The notes beneath the pieces are model-generated. The model was not told where the DNA came from. It saw only the letters and a program-made list of their open reading frames with translations, and did not search any database. A program made the translations under genes and the position numbers. 64,000 nt of DNA, from positions 619,479 through 683,478 of the forward strand of contig KQ965735.1 of assembly GCA_001574975.1 (NCBI GenBank), read 5' to 3'. Below, one piece after another: positions 44,557-56,621 of this stretch (its first letter is position 1; every line of letters begins with the position of its first letter). This stretch comes from Gonapodya prolifera JEL478 (Eukaryota > Monoblepharomycota > Monoblepharidomycetes > Monoblepharidales > Gonapodyaceae).

Positions 44557-45390
44557 ATGCAGTCGCTTCTTCCATTGCCACCCCCCTCTCTCACGGCGGA
44601 TAATCCCACCCCGCCTCGACATTCCATAGCGGTTCCCCAATCGGACTCAGAACTACTGACCAGCTGCGAACTGGGAGACGTTCAGGGTGTGCGGAGAGCC
44701 CTTGCCGGCGATGCCGACGTAAACTGCAGAAAGCGAGTGGCACTTGGCTGCAGGGTGTTCAGTGAAGCAAAGGCAACAAAGGAACTGTTTCGGCGGGAAA
44801 CGCGGGAAAAGGGAAGCGGGCCCAGTGAGATTCGGGTTGCCACGTCGAGCTGCGAATCCGCTTTGGGTTTGGCAGTTCTCGCCGACTCTTTGGCCATTGT
44901 ACAATTACTCTTGGAAGCTGGGGCCGATCCGAATCTCCCAGTTGAATGGAGGATTATCAGGGGTCGGGCGGTGTGGACCGACGAAACGTGGAGGGAGATT
45001 GTCATGAAGGGGTGGGACCTCACCTTCACTTTCCGAAACGCCCTTGAGCTTTGTCTCGCAGAGGGAGTGGTTACGGACTATACGGGAGCGCCAGTTACAG
45101 CCGCGCAAGTGGCACTCAACAACTTCCAGATAGCCCGCAATAAGCCTGGGGCGCTGGTCAAATTGGACAATCCCACACAACCGCAAGAGACTTTTGACCA
45201 GTGCGACCTCATTCCTAACTTGAACATGGTCTCCTTACTTCTACAATACGGAGTCAGGCCCACGAAAAGGTCTCGTGCGGCACTGTTACGATTTAATAAC
45301 GACCCTCAGTTAATTCAGCTTCTGGAGGAAAAGCATCGTATCCGGTCGTTGCAGCAAACGGAAAGAGCGCCACGGAAATCGAGGGACTGA
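44557..45390 (+). CDS. Ankyrin-like protein, single exon
   Basis: A 277-residue uninterrupted frame from an ATG to TGA. Ankyrin-like elements: SELLTSCELGDVQGVRRALA with GDADVNCR, ESALGLAVLADSLAIVQLLL with EAGADPNLPVEW, and NMVSLLLQYGVRPTK. Between repeats it has RGRAVWTDETWREI and a long loop (about residues 150-215). The order of motifs (repeat, basic segment, ESAL repeat, DPN-P-x-W-x-I, W-T-x-x-W) matches the N-terminal half of the minus-strand gene at 38363-40226, so the two look like distant paralogues 4 kb apart. No introns, unlike most genes here. Function unknown. Confidence 0.8.
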   Translation: MQSLLPLPPPSLTADNPTPPRHSIAVPQSDSELLTSCELGDVQGVRRALAGDADVNCRKRVALGCRVFSEAKATKELFRRETREKGSGPSEIRVATSSCESALGLAVLADSLAIVQLLLEAGADPNLPVEWRIIRGRAVWTDETWREIVMKGWDLTFTFRNALELCLAEGVVTDYTGAPVTAAQVALNNFQIARNKPGALVKLDNPTQPQETFDQCDLIPNLNMVSLLLQYGVRPTKRSRAALLRFNNDPQLIQLLEEKHRIRSLQQTERAPRKSRD

Positions 45391-45626
45391 GTGCAGAGGC
45401 GCTGAGTGCCTGGATTTACTATGTGGTCACATGAAACTTTACAATTGACGTTTTACTGCATCGGTCGAACTGTAACATATTGATCATTTTGTGTAAATTA
45501 CGGAAGCCCTCTTCTAAGATTCATGCGTACACACTAACCATAAACTTGCATTGTGATGAGATGGGGTATTGGCGGCCTTTTCGGGGATTGGGTTGGGACT
45601 GCGATTGCAACCACCCACACGGCAGC

Positions 45627-46946
45627 ATGGACAGGCTCCCGCAAGAGCTCATTGAGAAGATCTTTTTCCTGTGTGGACCCAAATCTGTCTACTGCTCTCT
45701 CCTTCCCGTCTGCAGCAAGTTCCAGGCGATTGCGCGGTCACTCGTTGATGGCCAACAGCGCCTACCAATCGCAGCATCAGTGACATTTCGTCGACCGACC
45801 CACCGAGGATCTGTCGCACCGGAGCCCTTTGCGATCGCGGAAAACTTCAAGATCCTTCCCTCCTTCCAGCGCACGGGATTCGGATGGTTTCTCGGGCATG
45901 CCGATGCCACACTGTCTCTGATGGCGTTCAACGACGGACGCGATATGGAGGGCATGGACTCGCTTCTACGCCACGCTGTTTCGGTGCAGTTGGGCGTGCC
46001 AGAATCCCGAGTTAAGCTCCAGGTTGTGCGAATCAGTGTTCCGCCATTCACGGCCTCGAGAATGCCGCTTTCCGTGTTCGCCAAAACCATGGCGTTCATT
46101 TCGCATTCGAAACCGGAACGCCTGGATCTGTCTGCCGACTTCTCATCCCGGTGGCACGAGTCCAAACCGCTACCGTTGGCCTCGGTGTGCACTCTGGGCA
46201 ACTCGGGGATGGTTCCACCTGTCCTAGACGCCACCGGCGGCGTGGGCTACGACAATCTCCTCGTCCACTTCCCCAACACGTGTTTTTTCGACCTCAACGG
46301 CGGGTGGGGTGACTACAGGTACTTTCGGCATGTCATGGGCGCGATGCAGTTGTCAGGGGTGGAGCGTCGCATCAAGAAAGTCCGCATCATCGACAACCAC
46401 TCCACGCCGCCGTTCAAACCATACGTTCTTCCGCAATTCTTGCCCGCGTTGGAGGATCTCGGGTTCTTGCCCCTTGCCGCGTCGCTCCCCACAATTCTCC
46501 AACACTCCACCTTTTTATTCACGAAGCCGTTTCCTTCGATCCAGGTCTTGCGATTTTACGTGGACTTATCGTCCCTTGAATTCAAAGTGGCTGCGAAGGC
46601 AGCCAAGAAGTTCCGAGCCATCTTTCCAAACACGACAGTGTTGTGGTTCCACCTGGACGTGGAGGACTGGGCAAAGCTCGACGAGCCGGACGTCCTGGTG
46701 GAGGGCTGGCTGAGCATGCTCGACGCGCTCCCCGCGGAGGTCGTGCACGTTGTCGAGGCGAACCCCTGGCCGCAACAGGTGTGCGACTTTGTCGCGGACC
46801 TCGTTCAGGTGTCCAAAACGCAAGAGACTGCGTTTGATCACACGCACCCGAAGCTGAGGGTGTGGAGGGTGGGTGAGCGGGAGGAAGATTGCAAACCGTG
46901 GACGGTACCGCGCGGTGACCGGTCACATGTCTCGAATGATAATTAG
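45627..46946 (+). CDS. F-box protein
   Basis: F-box proteins dock on Skp1 and bring substrates to SCF ubiquitin ligases. The start MDRLPQELIEKIFFLCGPKS is a canonical F-box opening, followed by SLLPVCSKFQAIARSLVDG. An in-frame ATG at 45561 would add MGYWRPFRGLGWDCDC; the chosen start puts the F-box at the N-terminus as usual. The remaining ~390 residues form no recognised repeat but show alternating hydrophobic strands (RIKKVRIIDNHS, IQVLRFYVDLSSLEF, TTVLWFHLDVEDW, AEVVHVVEANPWP), compatible with a diverged leucine-rich solenoid. Single exon. Substrate unknown. Confidence 0.75.
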   Translation: MDRLPQELIEKIFFLCGPKSVYCSLLPVCSKFQAIARSLVDGQQRLPIAASVTFRRPTHRGSVAPEPFAIAENFKILPSFQRTGFGWFLGHADATLSLMAFNDGRDMEGMDSLLRHAVSVQLGVPESRVKLQVVRISVPPFTASRMPLSVFAKTMAFISHSKPERLDLSADFSSRWHESKPLPLASVCTLGNSGMVPPVLDATGGVGYDNLLVHFPNTCFFDLNGGWGDYRYFRHVMGAMQLSGVERRIKKVRIIDNHSTPPFKPYVLPQFLPALEDLGFLPLAASLPTILQHSTFLFTKPFPSIQVLRFYVDLSSLEFKVAAKAAKKFRAIFPNTTVLWFHLDVEDWAKLDEPDVLVEGWLSMLDALPAEVVHVVEANPWPQQVCDFVADLVQVSKTQETAFDHTHPKLRVWRVGEREEDCKPWTVPRGDRSHVSNDN

Positions 46947-47429
46947 CACTTCACTTTTAGCTTCACTTATTTCTGAGTCAGCTGCTGTATGTATTTATTG
47001 TTACTTTTGGGTCGATTTCAGAATGGCTCCACCAGACAGATTCCCACACTTTCCATTTGACGGGTATGACAGGGTGAAACAGGCAGTTGTGCCACAGGTG
47101 GCCACAGCATCGCGGGGATATGCGAACAGCTTGCGATCTCGTGTCTGACTTCCTCCGCTGCCCCAACGACTCCCGCGATCTGCGCGCTTGCAGTCTGGCG
47201 CAGCGCTCCTCAGACTGCATGCATTCTGCCGTTCGCTCGGCTGAACAGAATGAAACACGACATTCTTCCGAGACCGTATGTTAGAGAGGATGCATTCGCA
47301 GGCGATGCGACACTCCTGGAATCGCAAGTGCGATGCGGCGGAGCGTGAACATCCTCCATCTTCCGGTGAGCGTGGCTGCTTCTCATCTTAGTGAAACCTG
47401 AACTGAATCACATGAATCACCCCTGTTCC

Positions 47430-48464
47430 CCCCGCTACGTCCCACAAAGGATGAGTCTCTGTTTCGCGTCCTCTCTTTAATGAATTGCGATAGGGAGATT
47501 CTCTCTCTATGTCTCTCGTGCAAAAGGATGGCCCGCTTTCTGGATGACCTCGAGCTGTGGAAAGTGCGCGCGATCCGCAGAGGGTGCCCTCTCGACTTTA
47601 AGGAATTACCACCGGATTGCGTGAAAGAAACATATGCAACGACGTGTGCGTAGTCGCTTGGTGTCCCAACGGCTGCCCCATTCTGACTGACATGCTCAAA
47701 ACCCAGTTTCTCCAAACGTGTCCGTGAAAGATTGGCGAATCGCGCAGCTCGACGGATACCACTGGACGCTCCAAAACGACTCCACAAGCCCAACTGGCAA
47801 AGCCGCAGCGCTGTACTGGACTGACGTGTTCGACTGTTCCGCGACTCTCAAATACGTCACACCAGGCGCTTACGCGCCCCTCTTCCACGTCAACATCGCT
47901 TCTACCACGGGCAGGGACGACTTGGCGTTCGCCGCGTGGTGCGCCATCGAAGAAGAGGAAGGACACAGTCCGGTGGCGTTTGAGATGGAAGAAGGAACCG
48001 AACAGGTTCCGCTACCGAACAGTGACGGGAACACTGGGCCTGCACGAAGCTTTTCACGTCTTCTTGCGTTACCCCACAACACCGCATGTCTCACCGCCCC
48101 GAGCTACTTCGTCCTCCGCCGCTCCGAACTCTTCCCGCCGCCGTCCCGCCGGTGGACCATCCTGGTCCCTCGCGCGGACAGCTCGCCCATGGTGACGATC
48201 CCTGAAGTCGTGTGCTACCCCGACGGCACGCGAAAGCGGGTTCGCCACGCCACGGTGCACTTCCGCGTCTGCGACGAAGGGGGCGGGGAAAGGACGGGGA
48301 TCCGTATTGCAGGGGTGGATTTGAAGCGATTGGATGATAGATTTGTTAAGCGTGCCGCCGTGCGCATGCATGTGGAGCGCGATAAGTGGTGGAATACGGT
48401 GCCGGGGCCCAAATCGTTCAGGGATAGGAGTGCAGTTGATGGGTACTTTGTAGGTGTCTCGTGA
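47430..48464 (+). CDS. Probable second F-box protein (5' end unresolved)
   Basis: From about 47445 the plus strand reads TKDESLFRVLSLMN, EILSLCLSCKRMARFLDDLE and LWKVRAIRRG, which fits an F-box (hydrophobic L-V-L core, C-K-R, D-x-x-L-W). No ATG was found in that frame upstream, so the first exon is missing from the model; ATG 47528 (MARFLDD) is a fallback start. A second part from ~47712 to the TGA at 48464 reads VSVKDWRIAQLDGYHWTLQN, then strands such as YAPLFHVNIAST and RHATVHFRVCDEGGGE. The intron linking the parts (about 47645-47705) ends in AAACCCAG but the phases tried do not agree. The gene parallels the F-box gene just upstream; similarity between them is too weak to claim duplication. 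Confidence 0.5.
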
Positions 48465-48731
48465 TCATTTATATGTAGTATGTGTGTGTAGTGTACTTTA
48501 AGATGAACAGATGGTGTCATACCACGTTGTGTCCTGAAATGATTTCAGACTGAACCTTAAACGTTGCTTCTCATATTTTTCGTAAAGCAATCTAAATCTA
48601 TGAGTAGACCAATGTCAACAGAGTAAGTACAATTACCACTCAATCAATGCCACAACATAGCGAAGCGGCACCATGTTATCGCCGTTCTCAATCAATCTCC
48701 TTTCGTTGTCCAAAAGCGCGTCTCTAAATTC

Positions 48732-50440
48732 TCACACAACCTCGTCCAACTCCCGAGGCAAGGGGTAGTGCAGCAGCACATCCAAGAGGTACGCTTTCTG
48801 TAGCGGGTGCGGCACAAAGGTCACGAAGACGGCGTTGAATATGAACTGCTTGTACCAATCGCCGATACTTTGGATCTCAGAAGCGAACTCGTCCAGATCA
48901 AACGGCCCGTCTGAAGAGACACGATGGGGCGACTTTGTTGACGGTATCAAACAGGTTTCTCACGGCTCGGGGTGGGGTTGAATGTGCAGGCGTGAGCACC
49001 TTCCCCACAAATTCGAGGACAATGTTGTAGTACGATTGGAGCCAGCGACCGTAAATAAAGTCTTGACTCCAAGCAAGTTCTTTGGGAGCCATTAAAGGGG
49101 GTTCAAAGTGCCTGTTTGGAGAACTTCCTTACAAGCTCAATAGTATGGCAATAGCATGGTCCACACACAAAACTCATTAGTGGGAAGAAGTGTGCTCTAG
49201 GCACAGAAATCGTGTTATAGGGAAGAAAGGGCTGAAAGTGCAACACATCTTTCAACTCGCATTCCATCACTTACAATTTCCGATGCCACTGGACTGGGAG
49301 ATCCATGTAAAACTGATGCACTTATCTCCGGGTGGTGTTGCATGTGTGGGGTCAAAATGCTCGTTTACAACGTTGCCTTCTGGAAGAAGATTCCGCGCGA
49401 GAGCATTGAATGGGTCCGAGTAGAAATGCAAGTTGGCATGATCCATCCAAACAGATAGTGACTGGAGTCTGTGGAGTACAAATACTTTTGCGGCAGCCCA
49501 GTGTTCTGATTTTGATAAATAGAAAGTCTCCCCAACAATATGAATCCACTCAACAGAAAGCTGATCGTGCTTGTATCGAAATTGCACCGAGCAGTTGTAG
49601 TTAGTAGGAGCGGTGTCATTCTTACTTCGTAATCGGTTCCCTCAATGAAGAGCGACGCCGAATCGACTCACTTTTAGGTGCCATGATGCTCAAGACTTTC
49701 CATGTAGTGAAATGGCTTGCCAACTTCCATCATGTATATGGCGGATCCATCTGATTCAGTAGTATTAGATTCCCAGTGACCCTCATCTCAAGGAAACGTG
49801 ACATTGGACTGCGGCGCAACAAGCAGAGCAAATTCTTTGTCGGTCAGAATTCGGAGTCGGCACACTGCGTCAGGGTCGACAACATAGTTGTACCAAAAGA
49901 CAAATGTATGATATATGGTGGACGCAATGCATGCGGGCTGTCTTCAGTGGGGGTGTCAGCAAAACGGGATCATTCTGACTTCAATAAGTCTCACCGCCAA
50001 AAGTAAAATCGCCATCTCAGCGAGTAAAGCTGCTCTCTTACGGAGGCAAGAGATGATACTGGAGATGGCGCGCGTGGCCAAATTGCGTCGGATTGGAAGA
50101 ATGACAGGACCCAGGATGAAAGTAGCAATGGGAAGAAAGCTATGGTATTCAAAATAATGAGGAGCTTTAAAGGGATGGGCTTCATTAAAAGGGGCGAATT
50201 CCGAGAGTCAATGTGTTCAGAGAACGTAACAAATAACATTGTATGAACTTACCGAATCAGCACTCCAAGGGTGTTTGAAACTCGTGGCGTTTGCTTGCTT
50301 GGATTCATGCAAGGCTTTGCTCGACAATGTCGGAGTCCATGGGCTTGTTTTCAAGGCAAAATAAGAACCAATAGCGAACAGGGAAAAGGCTAGCAAGGGC
50401 GACTGGATGTGGACCAAACTAGCGACTCCAAATAAGATCA
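48732..50440 (-). CDS. Unrecognised multi-exon membrane protein
   Basis: Several exon-like pieces lie on the minus strand and probably belong together. In order: two hydrophobic spans (GALILFGVASLVHIQSPLLA then FSLFAIGSYFAL; and LLIILNTIAFFPLLLSSWVL), joined in phase at donor 50245-50250; VDPDAVCRLRILTDKEFALL with NVTFP (about 49895-49785); GSAIYMMEVGKPFHYMESLE (about 49745); VQFRYKHDQLSVEWIHIVGE through ARNLLPEGNVVNEHFDP (49587-49267); DFIYGRWLQSYYNIVLEFVG (near 49060); and FDLDEFASEIQSIGDWYKQF through LHYPLPRELDEVV ending at the stop at 48732. Exon borders in the lower half are not resolved and the start is unknown; coding may extend above 50440. No family was recognised. Confidence 0.4.
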
Positions 50441-50449
50441 ACGCGCCCT

Positions 50450-51845
50450 TAGGGATTATCCGTGCGGTGGCGCTGTTGAATCGGGGTAATTCGCATCGAC
50501 GTGGTCACAAAAAAGTCTCATATTATATCATTTTGATCTGAAGCTCACTGTTCGAGACATTCCCCCAAACAGATGTCTGAGATGTCGTACAGTGTAAATG
50601 CGTTGGTACTCCTGAGGAGAAAAGATTTGTTCCCGGCGCGGGTGGTCGGAAGCGTATCGATTACATGTGAGGAAAGGGTCCATTGTTTACACTCAATCCC
50701 AAATGGCATCGTAAGCGTACCATCATCCGAATTCTTGAAGCCCTCCCCCCCCCTCCTCCCCCCGCCCCCCCGGCAAGGAGACCGAGAGTTGAGGGATTAT
50801 GGCTCAATAACTGAAAATCCAAAAGGGCTGCAACCAGGGGTTCTTTTTCCGCAGGAGGGATGAATCGCGCGGTTAACATCCGGGCTTGATCTTTGTGTTA
50901 GGTCCTGGTTGTGGGCAATAGGACTGTCAATGTATTTATTTGGATTTACATCGCCGGTGAATCTCGTGCCCGATGGATAGATGTCCGAAATGAATACGCC
51001 CCCCGTAACACCGAAATATTCACTGGCGTCGGAAAAGAGAAGCTTTGGCAGGGTTAAGACGGTCAACCTAAACGTTTACCCGGGCATAACGGTGCACCCG
51101 AGCCCCACTCGATCATCTTTTGGTTTATTCAAGCTAGAACACTCTTTCTCTCTTGAACGATGAATGCAGAAGGAGTGGGAAGTTGTAACGGACTCAGCGT
51201 TGGACTCAGCGTTTGGATTCTCATGCACGGTACAGTTTCGTAGGTTATGAAAGGGTACGTTAGAAGTAGCAAGTTTAAAATCAGTTTGGGCGAATTTGCG
51301 CCAAGAAGAATGCATCGGCTTTGATTACACCCCGTATGTGGCCGGCACTCATCACACCCCGATCTTCTGCTGCAACCTCCGGCCCACCTTCACACCGTCA
51401 CCCTTGGAGAGGAGTATCGACTCAGCGCGTTGCTGCGCACGGACAGATGTTGCATTATAGGAGCATTTCGAGCGGATAGGGATTGACACTTGAACCGCAA
51501 CCGCAACCCCTTCCGCCTTTGGGAATCAGAGATGCGACTATCAAGTTCCAACTTCTTCCTGATTCAGATTCGAACGGACATTATCGGAGTTTCACAGGTG
51601 GACCAACCGTCAAAGTAGGGTGCAGCTACTCCCAACTGTCACTGGTATCCGTCAAGGAACTCGTTTTTATTCCGGGCATTCGATTACAAAACATCACCAC
51701 CATACATATTTGATGGTTATCAGCGGGGGGGTTTGCGACGAACCTTCACTTGTACCCGCTGAACGTTGTTGGAACAGTATAAATGATGAAATTATTATAA
51801 GCGTTATGGGTCGAACTAGGACGCCATGATCTTTTGCAGTTCAAA
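50450..51845. other. Region without an assigned gene
   Basis: About 1.4 kb. It contains a C-rich tract (about 50745-50772). On the minus strand a stretch near 51066-50830 (TVLTLPKLLFSDASEYFGVT, then GVFISDIYPSGTRFTGDV) and one near 51315-51080 look mildly protein-like, and could be upstream exons of the membrane protein below 50440. Evidence is too thin to call. Confidence 0.4.
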
Positions 51846-53704
51846 CTACCCCGTTGTAGCATGCACCACTTGCTTCACATCACTCCACGGACTTCGGGCC
51901 AGTCTCACAGCCGTGCCATACCGCAACACCCACCCCACACCCACCAACCCGATCAAATTCAGCAATGCCAGAATTGTAAAGAACCAGCCTCTGCCAATCG
52001 ACGCGGCGGGTACGACCACGAGTGGCATGAACGACGAGAGGGTGAAGCGGAGGAAGTTGCCGACTGCCGAGACGGACGCGGCGCGGGTGGAGAAGATGTC
52101 GATGAGGTATGTGTTGAGACTGGCCATGATGAAGGATTGCCCGATTCCGACTGAGCGTGAGAGGTTAGTGTGGGTACTGGGTGTCTGACGAAACGTGGAG
52201 TGACTTACAGAAGACGAGAGTGGCAATGTTTGCGGGCTGAATTAGGGACGAATGATGTTTTGTAATGTGCCAATTTTAGGCAGAGTTTGATTGTTCCAAC
52301 TCACCCAAGCAATGCGATATTCACTGAACCACCCATAGCAGAGCAGTGTGATCTCCATCAGCACGACACCTTTCAAGGAGCGAGCGCATGCGCGGAAGTA
52401 TCGTTCAAGACACATGAATCTCGTAAACTCAACTGAAACCTTACCGGGCACTGCACTCCACAGCCGATCCTCCGCCACAAAAACCCCCTGCCTTCGTTTC
52501 CTCCACCGCGCCATCGTCCAATCCGAATACCACCCCCCGAACGCGCTTCCTGCGGCCATGCCTGCGCCCATCGACATGAGCACGAATCCAACAGCCGTGG
52601 TAGAGAATCCGTACCACGAGGGCCAGTCGCGGGGTACGAGCGGCGAGAAGGAGATGAAGGACGCGAACGAGACTGTCGCCATGTACAGTGTGAGAGCGAC
52701 GAAGGGGTGTTTGAGGAAGATGAGAGCCGAGAGCGGGTTGCGCGAGGCTGCGGGTGCGCCGGCGCCGGCGCTGTCAGATCGCTTGGATAGTGTTTCGGGG
52801 AGGAACAGGAATGACACGAGGAAGACGAAGACAGAAAGCGCAGTTGTGAGGAGAAATATGTATCGCCACCCCAGAGCCTGAGCTATGGCGCCGCCGATGG
52901 GTGGTGATATCACAGGGCTGAAGGAAAAGGTGTCGGTGGAAGTGAGCTCGACACCGGTGCGAGACATCAAAAGTTGTCCTCTACGAACCCCAGGATAGGT
53001 CCCAGAAAGAAAAGTCCGTACGCTCGACCACGCTCTTCGCGAGCGTATATGTCTGCTATTATTCCTAAAAGAAGTGCGGCATCAACATGCCGTCACTTTG
53101 TGAAAAGGACGTCCAAAACCCACCCGCGCCCACACTCATGCCGGCACACGCGCCGCATCCGAACACAATCCTCCAGAACAGGAACGGTCCGATGCTGGGG
53201 GACAGCGCGTGCAGCCAGCATCCGAGACTCCCGACGATTGTGACGACCCCGGAGACCAACAGTGTCGGGCGCCGGCCATTGGCGTCGGCGGTGGTTGCCC
53301 ATGCAAGAGGCGCGATGCCGAGTGATAAGGAGTACACGGTGAGCGTTAAGTTGGCGAGGACTTCGGAGGTGTGCAGGTCGGCTTGCACGAGGGCGAGAGC
53401 GGGAGAGTATATGAATCCACCGAGTGGGCCGAGCATACCCGATACGGCCGCAAGGATGAGAACTTGGCGATCGGGATGGCATGTCACATTCCCATTCCGG
53501 TTGAGGCAAAAGCGAACAAGCTCAACACTTACCGGAAGCTTTCCTCGGTCTTGTCAGCTCCACGTCCGGTCCATACAGCAGGAACCCGCTCGACAGGGAT
53601 TTGGTACGGGCGGTGCCATCAGACTCTACCTTGGACGCTGGCGGTGTGTCATCTTGACCAGAGTCCAGGAAAACTGTTGCCGAACTCTTTTCTTCATCCG
53701 TCAT
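51846..53704 (-). CDS. MFS transporter, DHA1 multidrug/polyamine type
   Basis: Proton-coupled exporter of the drug:H+ antiporter-1 group (Tpo/Flr1-like). Seven exons, all in phase: 53704-53533, 53462-53124, 53064-52989, 52917-52445, 52369-52305, 52236-52209, 52150-51846; about 485 aa. An acidic, hydrophilic N-terminus precedes VLILAAVSGMLGPLGGFIYS (span 1). Motif A is ATTADANGRRPTLLVSGVV between spans 2 and 3. ADIYAREERGRAYGLFFLGP and GPVISPPIGGAIAQALGWRY are the conserved spans 4-6 region (motif C-like GPVxxP). After the central loop come spans 7-12, ending GWFFTILALLNLIGLVGVG. The length is short but normal. Substrate unknown; divergent from DNAL1 (538 bp between starts). Confidence 0.9.
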
Positions 53705-54242
53705 TTGAGATACCGAGTATCGGAAGCAAAAGACGCTGCTCTAAAGATTATATACAAACCGTATCAACGAAATCGTCCGGAATCGGAAGCACACCTTCCC
53801 GTCGAGGGAACAACCCGTTGTTCCCCAGCTCTCATGGCGCCAGATTGCAATGTAGCCCCGCCGATATCCGGTTTATGTTTTACGATTGATCGCCATCTCT
53901 CATGCTCCATGCTCCATGTTTATCGCTGGCAAGGTGTCGCATGTATATAGTCGAAATAGGAGGTTCCACCACATGTGACGTTCAGTAAGTTCAGGAAGCA
54001 GAGAGGCTTGAGCGATTCTCCGTGTTTTCCACACCAGCGAGCCGTGGAATGCGGTTGGCGAATGATAATATCGGCTGTCACCGGCAAAATCGGCAAATCT
54101 CGTTCATCACCCCAACGGAAATCATCAACCCAACCTTGCCTTTCCTTCCATCCATCTTTTCCACTGCGCCTCCTTCACTTGCAAGCAATCCCACCCAGCC
54201 ACCCCATCCTTCCGTTTCCTCCACCCCCAGCCATCCGCCGCC
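53705..54242. other. Divergent intergenic region MFS / DNAL1
   Basis: Holds both promoters. A pyrimidine-rich stretch (about 54120-54240) directly precedes the DNAL1 start, whose context is GCCGCCATGG. No specific site was recognised. Confidence 0.5.
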
Positions 54243-55645
54243 ATGGTACGCCGAGTCCATTTTGGTCGGACGGCACCCCTGCGTCGCCGCTCTGCTTCTC
54301 TTCTGACGATCTTTCGTATACTTTCTTCGCAACTTATCGTCTTGTCTCCTTGTCGATCCCGTCCGCCCATCGTATCGCTTGGCGCGACCTCAACGATTGC
54401 TCCTCACGCACTTCCACCGCGACTCGTAAACTATCGTCCGTAGTCGAAATTTACCATCAAAGATGCTCTGAAAACATGGGTGAGTGGCGGGCGGGCGATG
54501 GACTTACCATCAAACGAGCTGCTCACAACCCTTCCCCCCCCCCCCCCGCTCAACCAATCTTCACGGGGCTTTCAAACCGTTCCACCCCATGAATGTGACT
54601 GGATAATGTCCCGATACGGAAACGCGCTTTAACAGGAGGAGAAAACGAAGCAGAACCCGGCCGAAGCGACCGTGGTGAAGCTCATGTCGATGCAGCCTTT
54701 TCTCACCAAAATGGACGCGGCGCTGTCGGTGCTTGTGAATGCGGAGTGAGTTGTGGTCGTAATGGAGGAGGACGGGAAGGCGGGTGATTGCGTGGGTGCC
54801 AGGTGGGGTTGTCTGACCCCCTTCCAAATCAAGGTTTGGTTGGTCGAGAGGTGGGGGCGCTCTTCTGACGGAGTCGCAACTACGAAAGGGAGATAGGGTC
54901 TCCTCCGGTCGCACTTTTCGAACACTTCTCGGAACACAACAGCTGTCCATGTGACAAACTCCCTCCTTCCATCCCACGCCCGACCGGTCTTTACCCCGCG
55001 GTGTCTGACCCATGCACTCCCATCCTTTCCCCACGACAGACAACTCTCCCTCTCGACCAACCAAATCGATAAAATCTCCAACTTGCAAGGTCTGGCCAAA
55101 CTGCGGGTGCTCTCACTCGGCCGCAATGCGATCAAGAAGATTGAAGGGCTGGAGCCCGTCGCGGACACGCTCGAGGAGCTGTGGATCTCCTACAACCAGA
55201 TCGAGCGCCTCAGTGGGGTCGAAATGTGCAAGAAGCTCAAGGTTTTGTATGCGAGTAATAATAAGATCAAGGGATTGGATGGGATTGTGGCGATGGTGAG
55301 CTGGCGGTGGGGCGGAAGGGCGCGCAAGTGTTCGTGTTCCAAATCCGGCATCTCACATCGTACTTGCTCCCTCCCGCCCCTCTCCCCTCGCAACCGCGAC
55401 CAACCCAGTCCTCCCTTCCAGCCCTGGAAGACGTCGTCCTGATCGGCAACCCCCTGGAGGAGAAGATGACGGCGGACGGCAACTACCGGGACGAGCTAGC
55501 CAAGAAGTTCCCGCAGATCAAGAGGCTGGACGGGAAGATTATCGTGAGTGGTCGCGTTTACTTTTCTGACCGGTACCTCATCTTCGTTTGCCCCTCTCTT
55601 TTCAATGTCGTCCAGATGCGCGACGACCCTGGAGCAGGGGCGTAA
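54243..55645 (+). CDS. DNAL1: Axonemal dynein light chain 1 (LC1)
   Basis: LC1 is a leucine-rich-repeat protein bound to the motor head of the outer-arm dynein gamma heavy chain; it exists only where motile flagella exist. Six exons in phase: 54243-54245, 54444-54479, 54636-54745, 55040-55295, 55409-55543, 55616-55645; 189 aa, against 190 in human. The start reads [24 protein letters not shown], equal to the conserved N-terminus of LC1. LRR motifs: [72 protein letters not shown] and [20 protein letters not shown]. The first coding exon holds only the ATG, placed at a strong start context and followed directly by a GTACGC donor. This is inferred from phase and homology, not from a transcript. 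Confidence 0.93.
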
Positions 55646-56621
55646 TTTCCGGTGGTATGAGTCGAGGATTGGGAGGCGACGGACGTGGCGAAAATGAAGC
55701 GTGGAAGATGTGGGGGATTTCTTTGCTGTGTCGCTTGGAGGCTTGCATAACCTTCAAGCTCACTTCAGCTTTGCGAGACATTCTATTGGTGCGGGCACGT
55801 GGTGGGGCATTTCATTTGATTGTAGCATGGTTTGCAATGAAACCGCACGTCAGTGATGGAACACTTTTCTGCTCTTTTCCGTTTTGGGATTTGGGAGTGG
55901 GCTCTTGTTGTGATGGCCACGCTGGCTCGGCGAAATAAAGTTGGTGTCTCCCACCATATGACGTGGGGTGCCCTGGAGAACTCTTGGTCGCGTCCTCTCT
56001 TGTCGCCGCAGAAGAGTCGCCACGAAGTGTATGTCCGTCTCCACAGGTAATGCAAGGGCCTGACTTGGCCCTGTGGGGTGATTGGAAGCCCCTGCCCAGA
56101 AACAAGGAGTAATCAAGGGGATATTACCTCGGGAAATCGAGGGCCGTTCGGTGGCTGTGGCTGAGTGATCTGTCTGGCAACACCGGGGGCTCATCAGAGA
56201 TTGGTAGCAGCAATCAAACTCGATCCGGTAGCTAGCTGTAGTGCTGGAGGAAACAAATCGGGGCCGATCGCACGATTATTCCCTTCGGTGATTTGACCTT
56301 TTTGTTAGGAGAGAACAAACCTGGGTGTACTTTGTGGCCAAGGGTGTGGTTGCGGCAGTCCACCTCCCGTTCGATCGCCAAATCCAAAGAAATCGCAAAA
56401 GCTCGAAAAAGTCGCCGAAGTTCCAAGACTCCTGCGAGTGTCTCATTGCTGCTCGGGGTGTGCCTGCGCGCGTGTGCCTTGTAACTTCCGGATATCCACC
56501 TCACGTGGAAGGTCAACTCTCTTGGCGTCGTCCTGCAGCCAAACCACAAAGGTCGACTCACCCGCGACCTACTCGGACTCTACGTACTCTAGTCTTTTTA
56601 TTCCCCTTTGATCCCGTCATA
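55646..56621. other. Intergenic, no gene seen
   Basis: About 1 kb between DNAL1 and the RING gene, both on the plus strand. No coding signal, RNA gene or repeat was recognised. The last ~300 bp are in frame with the RING gene but lack homology and precede a better start. Confidence 0.55.
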
